From Bacillota bacterium (lineage in GTDB: Bacteria > Bacillota > Clostridia > Peptostreptococcales > Anaerovoracaceae), in the NCBI GenBank assembly GCA_029266295.1, contig JAQSXD010000009.1, forward strand, positions 1-24,570: DNA of 24,570 bases, read 5' to 3'. Below, piece after piece: positions 1 through 7,809 of this stretch. How positions within the stretch are numbered: position 1 is the first letter of the stretch; every line of letters starts with the position of its first letter. Position numbers and translations under genes: made by a program. The notes under the pieces were generated by a model that made no database searches, had not been told where the DNA came from, and saw only the letters and a program-made list of their open reading frames with translations.

Positions 1-17
1 GTTAATGCTAGACTCAT
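1..17 (-). CDS. Start of an unidentified gene leaving the window (partial)
   Basis: On the minus strand an ATG at 17 follows a GGAG ribosome binding site (25-28) with a 7-nt spacer and begins M-S-L-A-L before the window ends. A consensus sigma-A promoter lies about 50 nt upstream at 70-97. Only five codons are visible, so no function can be given. The call rests on promoter, ribosome binding site and start codon lining up. Confidence 0.5.
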
Positions 18-69
18 ATCGATTCTCCAAATCACTTTAATCTTACGCGATGAAAATTAGTTAGATATT

Positions 70-97
70 ATTATACTATTGGATTGGGACATGTCAA
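70..97 (-). promoter_or_regulatory. Consensus sigma-A promoter reading left
   Basis: Minus strand: -35 TTGACA (92-97), a 16-bp spacer, and -10 TATAAT (70-75). Both hexamers match the consensus exactly. It lies just beyond the chemoreceptor terminator and points at the gene starting at 17, so that gene is a separate transcription unit. Confidence 0.75.
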
Positions 98-100
98 CTT

Positions 101-135
101 AAAAAAAGGGGAAGTGTGCTACCAAACCCCACTTT
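101..135 (-). terminator. Probable terminator of the catabolic operon
   Basis: On the minus strand the last codons of the chemoreceptor and the following bases can fold (AAGTG with CACTT, or GGGG with CCCC) and run into seven T residues (101-107). The stem is short and overlaps the stop codon. The T tract and the promoter directly beyond it support termination here. Confidence 0.5.
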
Positions 136-2626
136 TATTAAAATCTAATCTTAGATTATTATGATCATCCACTAAGGTAAGGTACTCCTCTTTCACCTTG
201 AACCGGCTTAACATTTCTTTCAGGAGTTCTGCCTGGCTGGAAAGCTCTTCGCTAGCTGCAGCGCTCTCTTCTGCGGTCGCCGAGTTGTTTTGAACGACCT
301 GGGATACCTGCTCGATTCCCTTGTTGATCTGAGCGATTCCGGAGGCCTGTTCGTTGGACGCCGTCGCAATTTCTCCTACTAGGTTTGCCGCCTTGCCAAT
401 CCCGGTAACGATCTCCGCAAGGGCGGCCGCCGTATCGTTGGCGATCTTTGTTCCGGTCTGTACTTTGTTGATGGAGCCTTCAATCAGTTCTGTCGTCTCT
501 CCGGCCGCCGCTGCGCTCCTTGCCGCAAGGTTTCTTACTTCTTCGGCTACCACCGCGAAGCCCTTACCGTGCTGCCCCGCTCTCGCGGCTTCTACTGCTG
601 CGTTCAAAGCCAGGATGTTGGTCTGGAATGCGATATCGTCGATGACCTTGATGATCTTGGAGATATTTGCGGAGGACTCGTTGATCTCAGTCATGGACCC
701 CAGCATCTCCTGCATCTGGGCGTTGCCCTTTTCGGCGTTGTCTCTCGCCGCTGCAGCAAGGTCGCTGGCCTGGTTGGCATTCATCGCGTTCTTCTTTGTC
801 TGATCCGCGATCTCGGTGATGGATGCGGTGAGCTCCTGAATTGAGCTTGCTTGCTCTGTGGCCCCCTGGGACAACGTCTGACTGCCATCGGAGACCTGCC
901 TTGCGCCGGAGGCTACCTGTTCCGACGCTTGGCCGATGTCTCTCATGACCTCGGAGAGCGATGTGACGATGTTGTTCAGGGAATTCTTGATCTCCACAAA
1001 GTCGCCCTTGTAGTCTGCCGTAATCGTCAGGTTCAGATTGCCTTCGCTGATCTCGGCAAGAACCTCGGAGATCTCGCCGACGTAACTTTTTATGTTTGCG
1101 ATGGTCTCGTTGAGCGCGGTCTTGATGGCTGCGTGGTCTCCTCGGTAATTGCCTTCCATGGTAATCCGTAGGTTTCCTTTTGCCATCTGCTGCAGAACCG
1201 AGAACGCCTCGTTGACCGGTTCGATGACCGCGTCGAGGGTACTGTTGATGCCTGCGATGATCTTTTCAAACTGCCCTTTAAACTTCTTTGAATCGCCTCT
1301 GACATCAAGACGCCCGTCCATTGTGGCACGCCATAGCATATTGGTCTCTTCATATAGAGCCATAATCGTTTCCATGAGATAGGTCATGCATGGGACCAAC
1401 TGATCATTTTCACTTCGTTTGCCGCCTTCTTTGATGCTTTCCAAATCCGAGAGATCTCCAGCGGCAATATGGTTTAATACCTTCATGATACGATTCATTT
1501 GGTTGTTCACTCGATTGACTGATTTCGAAATCTCATGATAAATACCGAAATATGTTCCTTCCACTTTCACGGAGTAATCGTGCATGCTCATCTTATAGAG
1601 CACATCCTGGCTTTCAACCAAAGCGCAGAGCCCTTCAATACAAGCATTGATGCTGTTTTTTATGTTTTCGAATTCTCCCTTGTATGTTTCTGTAATTCTT
1701 TCTGGTATTTCCCCTTTTCCGATTTTCTGCATATATCCAGCTGCTACATTCAAGGGAGTGATGAGGGAATCAAGGGATTCATTGAAACCTTGTAAAATTT
1801 GGGCATAGCGGCCTTTTAACTTACCCGTATCCGCTCTTATGTAAAGTTCACCCGCTGCAGTTGCTTCCGCCAACTTCATGGTTTCACCGCACAAGACATC
1901 AATCACACTTTCCATCAAGATCAGATCTTCAACCAATACCCCGTAAGCGCCCTTATAACTATTTTCCAAACCTTCAAGGTCTTCGCCGCGAGACATGGCT
2001 TGTATATAAGTTAGGGAGGTATTCAGCGGATCTACAATTGCATCCAGGGTCTTGTTGAAACCTCCGATGATTTCCCCATAACAACCGCAGAATTTCTCAA
2101 CATTACCGCGAGTCTCGAGATTCCCTTCGACGGCGGCGGATGTCATGTTTTCCGCCTCAAAGACAAGATTCCTCAGCATATTGGTCACCGAAACCATACT
2201 GTTTCCCAGGATGTCCTTTTCCGATCTGGGAGCATGCTCCATCGAAAGATCGCCGTCAGCAATGCGGTTTGCCGCTTCCGACTGTTTTCGAATATTTTCA
2301 GCCATTTCCAGTAATCCTCGGCTTATGAATCCGATTTCATCATTCCTCTTGAGATATGATCCTCCGATCTCTATATCCGTGTTACCCAAAGCAAGAAGGC
2401 AGGATTTCTCCGCAATCTTTCTCAAGGGTCCTATTATGGTATATCTGATAAAGGCGTAGGATATCATGATCAGAATCATGCTTATCACAAGAACCACTCC
2501 TCCCATGAGCGGCATGGAAAGTCTCGTATCGCTGAGAAGACCGACTGCCAAGGCACTTATAAAGATCGATACGACTAGTACAGCTGCAAATTTACGCCCG
2601 ATTGAGCCGAATACCGTTTTATCCAT
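119..2626 (-). CDS. Methyl-accepting chemotaxis protein with HAMP-like repeats and no outside sensor domain
   Basis: This is a chemoreceptor that would signal through CheA/CheW. I chose the ATG at 2626 (M-D-K-T-V-F), giving 835 residues, because AGGAGA lies 8 nt upstream; an in-frame ATG at 2671 has only a weak site. Two membrane segments (about residues 12-32 and 39-62) are separated by roughly eight residues, so there is no periplasmic ligand domain. A HAMP domain follows. Three related units of about 72 residues then appear (about 164-235, 254-325 and 434-505), each with a G-[FI]-N-x-[ST]-L-D-x-[IV]-[IV]-x-P-[LV]-N core, before the methylation helices. The conserved signalling tip (IDDIAFQTNILALNAAVEAA) lies near residues 655-695. 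No CheR/CheB-binding pentapeptide ends the protein. It is the last gene of the catabolic operon, so its signal is probably linked to that substrate or to the resulting energy state; this is inference. Confidence 0.93.
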   Translation of the reverse strand: MDKTVFGSIGRKFAAVLVVSIFISALAVGLLSDTRLSMPLMGGVVLVISMILIMISYAFIRYTIIGPLRKIAEKSCLLALGNTDIEIGGSYLKRNDEIGFISRGLLEMAENIRKQSEAANRIADGDLSMEHAPRSEKDILGNSMVSVTNMLRNLVFEAENMTSAAVEGNLETRGNVEKFCGCYGEIIGGFNKTLDAIVDPLNTSLTYIQAMSRGEDLEGLENSYKGAYGVLVEDLILMESVIDVLCGETMKLAEATAAGELYIRADTGKLKGRYAQILQGFNESLDSLITPLNVAAGYMQKIGKGEIPERITETYKGEFENIKNSINACIEGLCALVESQDVLYKMSMHDYSVKVEGTYFGIYHEISKSVNRVNNQMNRIMKVLNHIAAGDLSDLESIKEGGKRSENDQLVPCMTYLMETIMALYEETNMLWRATMDGRLDVRGDSKKFKGQFEKIIAGINSTLDAVIEPVNEAFSVLQQMAKGNLRITMEGNYRGDHAAIKTALNETIANIKSYVGEISEVLAEISEGNLNLTITADYKGDFVEIKNSLNNIVTSLSEVMRDIGQASEQVASGARQVSDGSQTLSQGATEQASSIQELTASITEIADQTKKNAMNANQASDLAAAARDNAEKGNAQMQEMLGSMTEINESSANISKIIKVIDDIAFQTNILALNAAVEAARAGQHGKGFAVVAEEVRNLAARSAAAAGETTELIEGSINKVQTGTKIANDTAAALAEIVTGIGKAANLVGEIATASNEQASGIAQINKGIEQVSQVVQNNSATAEESAAASEELSSQAELLKEMLSRFKVKEEYLTLVDDHNNLRLDFNKSGVW

Positions 2627-2674
2627 AGATCTATCTCCTCTTTGTTCCTTGAATTTAAAGACTTCCATCATTTC

Positions 2675-2815
2675 TTACTTACCCTTTTTCACTGATTTCC
2701 CCGAAACAAGCAGCATAGTTTTTGTAGCACAGTAGAATAAGATCAGTACTGCGAAAACGCCACCCAATCCAAAGGCGGAGACCTCAAGACCCGCTCCGAT
2801 TAACTGCATATCCAT
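2675..2815 (-). CDS. OadG-type small membrane subunit of a Na+-translocating decarboxylase (46 aa)
   Basis: The gene encodes 46 residues starting M-D-M-Q-L-I-G-A-G-L-E-V-S. AGGAGG sits 7 nt before the ATG at 2815. One hydrophobic helix (about residues 14-36: FGLGGVFAVLILFYCATKTM) is followed by a basic end (SVKKGK). That matches the N-terminal membrane anchor of OadG-family gamma subunits, although typical OadG proteins are longer (about 80 residues or more) and have a soluble tail. It lies 20 nt downstream of the OadB-type gene and just upstream of the chemoreceptor. Its probable job is to hold the beta subunit together with a carboxyltransferase. The family call rests on size, helix position and context rather than a long motif. 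Confidence 0.75.
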   Translation of the reverse strand: MDMQLIGAGLEVSAFGLGGVFAVLILFYCATKTMLLVSGKSVKKGK

Positions 2816-2835
2816 ATCGAGTCCTCCTTCTTAAA

Positions 2836-3969
2836 CTACATTGCTGCCAGGACAGCCGGAACCAAAGCAAGGATCAGGCTTCCTGCAACTACGGAACCAA
2901 GCTGACCGGCCACATTGGCACTCATCGCCTGCATTAATATGAAATTATTCGGATCTTCTTTTGTAGCCATTCTCTGCACGACACGCCCCGACATGGGGAA
3001 TGCTGAAATTCCTGCTCCACCGATCATCGGATTTATTTTTGTCGGCAGGAATAGGTTCAGCAGCTTTGCAAACAATACTCCGCCTGCAGTATCAAAGATA
3101 AATGCCACAAGGCCCATTCCCATGATCATAAGGGTTTGAACATTCAGAAAATCTTCGGCTGTCATCGTGGAACCAATGGTGATTCCAAGAAGTAAAGTAA
3201 CCAGGTTTGCCAGTTCATTCTGAGCCGCATTGGAGAGTCTTGTCAAAACGCCGCATGCCCTGATCAGGTTACCGAACATCAGGGAACCGATGAGGGCTAC
3301 ACTGATGGGAGCGATGATTCCTGCAATCAAGGTGATCACAATTGGGAACAGGATCTCAATGATTCTTGGCACCTCAACCTGCGTATATTTCATTCTGATT
3401 TTTCTTTCATCGCTCGTAGTAAGCATTTTGATAACTGGCGGCTGTATGATTGGCACCAGCGACATGTACGAATAAGCCGCTACGGAAATAGGGCCCAGAT
3501 AATTCTGTGCAAATTCCTTCGCAACATAGATCGATGTCGGTCCATCGGCAGCTCCGATGATACCAATGGCTGCAGCTTCTTTCAGATCAAAGAAGCCGGT
3601 AGCCAGCGCGAACATCATGGTGAAGAAAATACCAAACTGAGCCGCCGCTCCGAAAAACAACATAAACGGATTCTGTATCAACGGTTTAAAGTCGATCATC
3701 GCACCTACCGCAATAAAGATTAGAACCGGAAACAGTTCCGTTTTGATTCCTGCATCGTATAAAATTGTTAAAAATCCGTCATCTCCTACTGCCGAGGAGA
3801 GAGGAATATTGCATAAAATTGCTCCGAAACCGATTGGCAACAAAAGCATTGGTTCATATTCCTTTGCGATTGCAAGGTAAATCAACAGCCCAGCCACAGC
3901 AAACATGATGACCTGACTCAGTTCCAAATGCAGAACCCCTGCGAAGAGTTCGTTCCAAAGTCCATTCAT
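2836..3969 (-). CDS. Na+-translocating decarboxylase beta subunit (OadB/GcdB/MmdB family)
   Basis: This 377-residue membrane protein belongs to the beta subunit family that decarboxylates carboxybiotin and exports Na+ in oxaloacetate, glutaconyl-CoA and methylmalonyl-CoA decarboxylases. The key sites are present: D142 in IIGAADGPTS (the Na+-site aspartate, D203 in Klebsiella OadB), and N313, G317, S322 and R329 in the NPMIGGAGISAFPMSGR stretch, at the same spacing as N373, G377, S382 and R389 of Klebsiella. MSANVAGQLGS follows near residues 349-359. AAGGAG lies 5 nt before the ATG. The OadG-type gene follows at once. No carboxyltransferase or biotin carrier is encoded in this operon, so the true substrate of the complex is unknown. 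Confidence 0.93.
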   Translation of the reverse strand: MNGLWNELFAGVLHLELSQVIMFAVAGLLIYLAIAKEYEPMLLLPIGFGAILCNIPLSSAVGDDGFLTILYDAGIKTELFPVLIFIAVGAMIDFKPLIQNPFMLFFGAAAQFGIFFTMMFALATGFFDLKEAAAIGIIGAADGPTSIYVAKEFAQNYLGPISVAAYSYMSLVPIIQPPVIKMLTTSDERKIRMKYTQVEVPRIIEILFPIVITLIAGIIAPISVALIGSLMFGNLIRACGVLTRLSNAAQNELANLVTLLLGITIGSTMTAEDFLNVQTLMIMGMGLVAFIFDTAGGVLFAKLLNLFLPTKINPMIGGAGISAFPMSGRVVQRMATKEDPNNFILMQAMSANVAGQLGSVVAGSLILALVPAVLAAM

Positions 3970-4002
3970 TGTATCTCCTTCTTTTGTTTAACGCGGCTTT
4001 TC

Positions 4003-5653
4003 TTATATGTAATTCGGGATGAAGACTTCCGGATCGGTCAGAACCTCGATGACAACTGGTTTGTTGACGGTCATTGCTTTCTTGATTGCCGCACCGATTT
4101 CAGAGGGATCCTCAATCCGAACGCCGACTGCACCGAAGTCCTCGGCGAGGCGCGAGAAATCGGGATTGTTAAATTTATAACGAGGCTCCGCCTTCGGCAG
4201 ATCGCCGTCAAACATCCTTTTGATTTCCATAAGCGCTCTGCGCTAGGATATTGTTATTGTTAATGAGCGTAATGGTATTGATTCCGTAGCGACAGGCCGT
4301 TTCGATTTCACACAGATGATAGTACATGGCGCCGTCACCGGCAAAGCAGAATACAGGCTGGTCAGGCAGCGCGCATTTTATGCCAAGGGAAGCCGGATAT
4401 GCCCAGCCTAGGGAGCCCGCGGCACGAAAATAGGTCTGAGTATCCTTCATCTTGATAAAATTGGCGCTCCAAACTGCGGAATACCCAGTGTCGCCTACCA
4501 ATACGGCGTCATCCGGCAGAGCCTTGCCGATTTCGGAGCACATACGTCCAGGGTTGATGGGGCGTTTGTTGGACATTTTATATTTATCGTATTCGGCCAT
4601 TGTTTCATCAAATAATGCCCTGCAATGGGCATACCACTCTTTATGGGACGCTTTCGAAACAGAGGGAATCAATTGTTCGACAATTGTTCTCGCATCTCCT
4701 GCGAGACCTACGGTATCAGGATAATTCTTTCCAAGTTCCCGTTCATCGATATCAATCTGAACAATTCTCGTATCTATGGGCGGGCAAGTCCAGTTGCAGG
4801 TCGTCTGGTCTGAGTTCTGTGTGCCTATGAAGATGACCAGATCTGCTTCCCGTGCAATATGATTGCTGCAGCTCATCCCGTATTCACCGACAATACCGCA
4901 CCATAGCGGATCGTCCTCATCGAACATGGTTTTGGCGTCCGGCGTGATCAGGATCGGGATACCGGCCTTTGCAGCGAGCTTATGTACCGCGTCAGCTGCG
5001 CCTGAGATGCTTGCACCTCTGCCGCAGACAATCACTGGGCGCTCGGCAGAATGAATACGGCCGGCAGCTTTGTCAACGTCCGCCTTGACAGCGGCACTGC
5101 GGTGAGCCGGATATCCGCAGTAGCTCTTGTCATATGTATAAGGTTCTTTCATCTCCGCAATCTCGGTGTCAGTACCCATCCGATCAGGGATATCCACGTG
5201 AACCGGCTGGGGTTTTCCGGCAACAGCCTCTTTAAAAAGCTGCCGTACGATAAACGGAGTCTGGGAAGGCTCCAGAATCTCGGGATTAAATTTTGTGATC
5301 CCTTCATAAAGCAACCTGTGATCGGTCTCTTGGTAAGAATTCTTATACTGCCTTGAAGCTTCCTTTTTGCCTGTGAAGGCAATGACAGGGGAATTTGCCA
5401 TAAATGCGTCATAAATACCGCCGGCTAAATTTCCAGCTCCAATGTTCTGGGCGAAGACTACGCTGGCCCTTTGCGCGGCTCTTGCATAACCGTCGGCCAT
5501 GTAACCCGCGGCGTTCTCACTGTGTGCCAAAATACCTCTGATCCCAATTTTATCGAGTTCTTTATAGGTATATCGCATGACACCCTCTTGATAAAAGTAG
5601 TGGGTGATGCCGTAATCCTTAATCAAATTTGCGATATATTCGTAACCTTTCAT
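4003..5653 (-). pseudogene. Thiamine-diphosphate-dependent enzyme (acetolactate synthase / decarboxylase superfamily), frameshifted near its 3' end
   Basis: The first frame (5653-4208) gives 481 residues. It carries the N-terminal pyrimidine-binding domain with the catalytic glutamate E46 in AHSENAAGYMADGYAR, a central domain (CGRGASISGA near 210-219), and the diphosphate motif GDG (439-441) ending in NNNN (465-468). It stops at a TGA at 4208-4210. The missing C-terminus (KRMFDGDLP...VVIEVLTDPEVFIPNYI) continues in the next frame to the stop at 4003. Dropping one A from the AAAA run near 4217-4220 joins the frames into about 549 residues, the usual family length. The gene may be inactive, the base may be a sequence error, or a +1 ribosomal shift may occur. 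Start: AGAGG before the ATG at 5653. The family includes synthases, decarboxylases, C-C lyases and cyclohexane-1,2-dione hydrolase; I cannot choose among them. Confidence 0.85.
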
Positions 5654-5667
5654 CGTTTACCTCTTTT

Positions 5668-6375
5668 TTAGTCTTCGTTCACAAAAGCAACGGGCCGAAC
5701 CGGAGAGCCTGTAGCGCCGCGAAGCTTGAGGGTAAACACTGCCAGATGAAAGCGCTTCCCTGCAACCGCACCAAGATTGCCCATGTTTTCGATGTTCTTA
5801 AGATGTGTATGGCGGCAAACGATATGTGCGGGATACTGTTTCAGCTTCATTTGATTGCTGCTGTCAATGCTGGGCCCGTCGATGCCGACATTGCGCGCAC
5901 CCATGTCATACAGCCATTGTGTTGCCTCGCCGTCCAAACCAGGGTAATTGTACAGATATGTTTCAAATTCGGGATAAAAAACGGAATGGCTGGTATAGAT
6001 CAGAACCGCGTCGCCTTCCTTGATGACTAGGCCTGCCTTTTGCAGGGCTTCTTCCAAATCTGGCTTGGTAATAAAAGCTCCCCCTTTGATGTGAGAAACA
6101 TCCAGGCAAATCGCTTCCGTGTACAACTCATCTAAAGGATACTGTTCGATGCTCATGGCATTGGGGTCGGGGTCCACGTGGCACTGTGCATCCATATGGG
6201 TAGGACCGTGGTCGCTCATCAGAATGCCGCAAGTGGCCGAGGACCACTCGGTCCCCGGCCCATTAGAAATACTGGTTTCTTTATGATCTTTCACGCTATA
6301 GATGACGGTTCTCTGATGGGAAGGATAAACAGGCATCCCTTCAAAGATTTCCAAGCTTAAGTCAACCAGCTTCAT
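5668..6375 (-). CDS. Cyclase family protein (kynurenine formamidase-like metal-dependent hydrolase)
   Basis: This 235-residue protein has the family metal signature HGPTHMDAQCH at residues 55-65, equivalent to H-x-G-T-H-x-D-x-P-x-H of the cyclase/KynB family (PF04199), with later conserved stretches such as VGIDGPSID. Members use Mn or Zn to hydrolyse amides, lactones, cyclic imides or cyclic 1,3-diketones; bacterial arylformamidase and dihydrophloroglucinol cyclohydrolase are known examples. AGGAGG lies 10 nt before the ATG. It sits 39 nt after the carrier gene and 14 nt before the ThDP enzyme, so the three are translated from one message. Hydrolytic ring opening is a plausible role here, but the substrate cannot be read from the sequence. 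Confidence 0.85.
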   Translation of the reverse strand: MKLVDLSLEIFEGMPVYPSHQRTVIYSVKDHKETSISNGPGTEWSSATCGILMSDHGPTHMDAQCHVDPDPNAMSIEQYPLDELYTEAICLDVSHIKGGAFITKPDLEEALQKAGLVIKEGDAVLIYTSHSVFYPEFETYLYNYPGLDGEATQWLYDMGARNVGIDGPSIDSSNQMKLKQYPAHIVCRHTHLKNIENMGNLGAVAGKRFHLAVFTLKLRGATGSPVRPVAFVNED

Positions 6376-6414
6376 AGCAATAAATCCTCCTAGCTTTTTA
6401 ATATGTAAAATAGC

Positions 6415-7704
6415 TCAACCCGCTATTCCTAAAACAACCATGAGCAGCCAACTGAGAAGCGAGCCGAAGAGGAGAACGAAAACACCCCATCGAAACATCC
6501 TTCTGAATAGTTTCTGGGACATATCGAGGTCTTCGTACAAAGCCGCGTTTGACGCTACGAACAGGGCGCCGCTGTTGGATAAGGGGCTTGCGTCCACCAT
6601 GATACCTGCAATGCAAATGGCAATAATCGAACCAGAGATAAGATCCGGCCTGTCTATTGAGCCGCAGAATTTGACAGCCAACGGAACCATAGCCATCATT
6701 ACCGGGCCGGACATGGAAAAGAATGATATTAACCCCGTAAGTAAAATGAAAAGTAATATTGAAACGATTCCCAGGTTCAAGGACTGAATGCCGGTTACGA
6801 TTAGCTCCATACCTCCGGATTTCTCCACGAGGCCGATCAGAGTCATTGAGCCGATGAGCAGGACGATGGAGTTCCATGGGATGACTTTGATGATGGCACC
6901 GTCCGTAATGCCCTCTTTTTTCGTAAAGATACAATTGATAAGGCCCAGAGCAACCCCAAGGATTCCCATGTTAAGGTCGAGCGTAAAGGCGTTGACGATT
7001 AATAAGCCGATACTTACAATGGTAATCCAGTTTGCTGTACTAAACTTGGTATCTCCGATTGCTTCCAGATCAATTGAAAATGAGCTCCCGTTGCTTTTTG
7101 CTTCTTTGATGAGTTTAAATCCGCCGAAGATCACAAAGGCAAGAAACACCATGATGAATTGAAATACAAGATTCCAGAGGGCTACCTTCATCGGACTGTT
7201 GATGCCCATATACCCCACGAGCGCGATAAGCCCCACGCCCATGTTGGAAATGGGTGAGAATTGGCCTGCGAAGATTCCGTGCAGGCTGCTTACGATTAAT
7301 AGCACAGGATCCATCTTTGTTTTCTGCGCCATAGTAGCCGCCGGGGAGGATAACAAGCCGACTGCGGACATGCCAGGGGCGCCGACGCCGCTTAAAAAAA
7401 ATCCGGTAAACGCGAAAGCAAAAGGCATCAAAATCCTGTTTCCCTTGACCAGCTTCAAGAGTTTATTACACAGCTTTTCGATGGTGCCGTTCTTCGTGGC
7501 GATGGCGAACAAAAACAATATGCCTACAATGAGAACGATAAATTCCTGGGGAATTGAAGCAATTAGCGTGTCCCCAGTACCGTCCCCGAGCAAAACACAT
7601 GCGATATAACCGGTTACGATACTCAACAAACCAATGTTAATACTAAATATGGCGCCCAGAGAAAACGATACGACTAAGGCGACAATTGTTGCAACAGCAA
7701 ACAT
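6415..7704 (-). CDS. MatC-like dicarboxylate carrier / SLC13-type permease
   Basis: A 429-residue integral membrane protein with about ten or more hydrophobic segments. The N-terminal half resembles the MatC (malonate/dicarboxylate carrier) N-terminal domain: IGLLSIVTGYIA, then LFAIATKNGTIEKL and GAPGMSAVGLLSSPAATMAQK. The second half contains a repeat-like SFFSMSGPVMMAMVP and MVDASPLSNSGALF, as in citrate/arsenite-type ion transporters. I start at the ATG at 7704 (M-F-A-V-A-T-I) because AGGAG sits a proper distance upstream; a TTG at 7722 would come before that site. It probably imports the carboxylate substrate, perhaps with Na+, which the OadB subunit could then re-export. The exact ligand is not known. 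Confidence 0.85.
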   Translation of the reverse strand: MFAVATIVALVVSFSLGAIFSINIGLLSIVTGYIACVLLGDGTGDTLIASIPQEFIVLIVGILFLFAIATKNGTIEKLCNKLLKLVKGNRILMPFAFAFTGFFLSGVGAPGMSAVGLLSSPAATMAQKTKMDPVLLIVSSLHGIFAGQFSPISNMGVGLIALVGYMGINSPMKVALWNLVFQFIMVFLAFVIFGGFKLIKEAKSNGSSFSIDLEAIGDTKFSTANWITIVSIGLLIVNAFTLDLNMGILGVALGLINCIFTKKEGITDGAIIKVIPWNSIVLLIGSMTLIGLVEKSGGMELIVTGIQSLNLGIVSILLFILLTGLISFFSMSGPVMMAMVPLAVKFCGSIDRPDLISGSIIAICIAGIMVDASPLSNSGALFVASNAALYEDLDMSQKLFRRMFRWGVFVLLFGSLLSWLLMVVLGIAG

Positions 7705-7745
7705 TTCATAATCTCCTCTCAAAATTGTGATGTTTTTTACGAATT

Positions 7746-7771
7746 AGCTTGTCCCTGGCACTGCACAAGCT
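7746..7771 (-). repeat. Hairpin between the hydrolase and carrier genes
   Basis: AGCTTGT (7746-7752) pairs perfectly with ACAAGCT (7765-7771) across a 12-nt loop inside the 105-nt intercistronic gap. There is no T tract, so it is not a normal terminator. It could be an RNA-processing or stability element between the first and second genes of the operon. Confidence 0.4.
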
Positions 7772-7809
7772 TCCAGCATGGGCAGTGTCAGAGTGCGTGC
7801 ATGGGGAGT

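Noticed and set aside
354..803. 149-codon plus-strand frame opposite the chemoreceptor signalling domain
   Set aside because: It is alanine-rich antisense of a conserved chemoreceptor region, with no own start signals.
4003..4230. Separate 75-residue gene following the ThDP enzyme
   Set aside because: Its sequence is the normal C-terminal tail of the ThDP enzyme in a shifted frame, and there is no separate ribosome binding site, so it is part of the broken gene.
6398..6934. 178-codon minus-strand frame inside the carrier gene
   Set aside because: It overlaps the MatC-like gene in another frame, and its composition is typical of a shadow frame.
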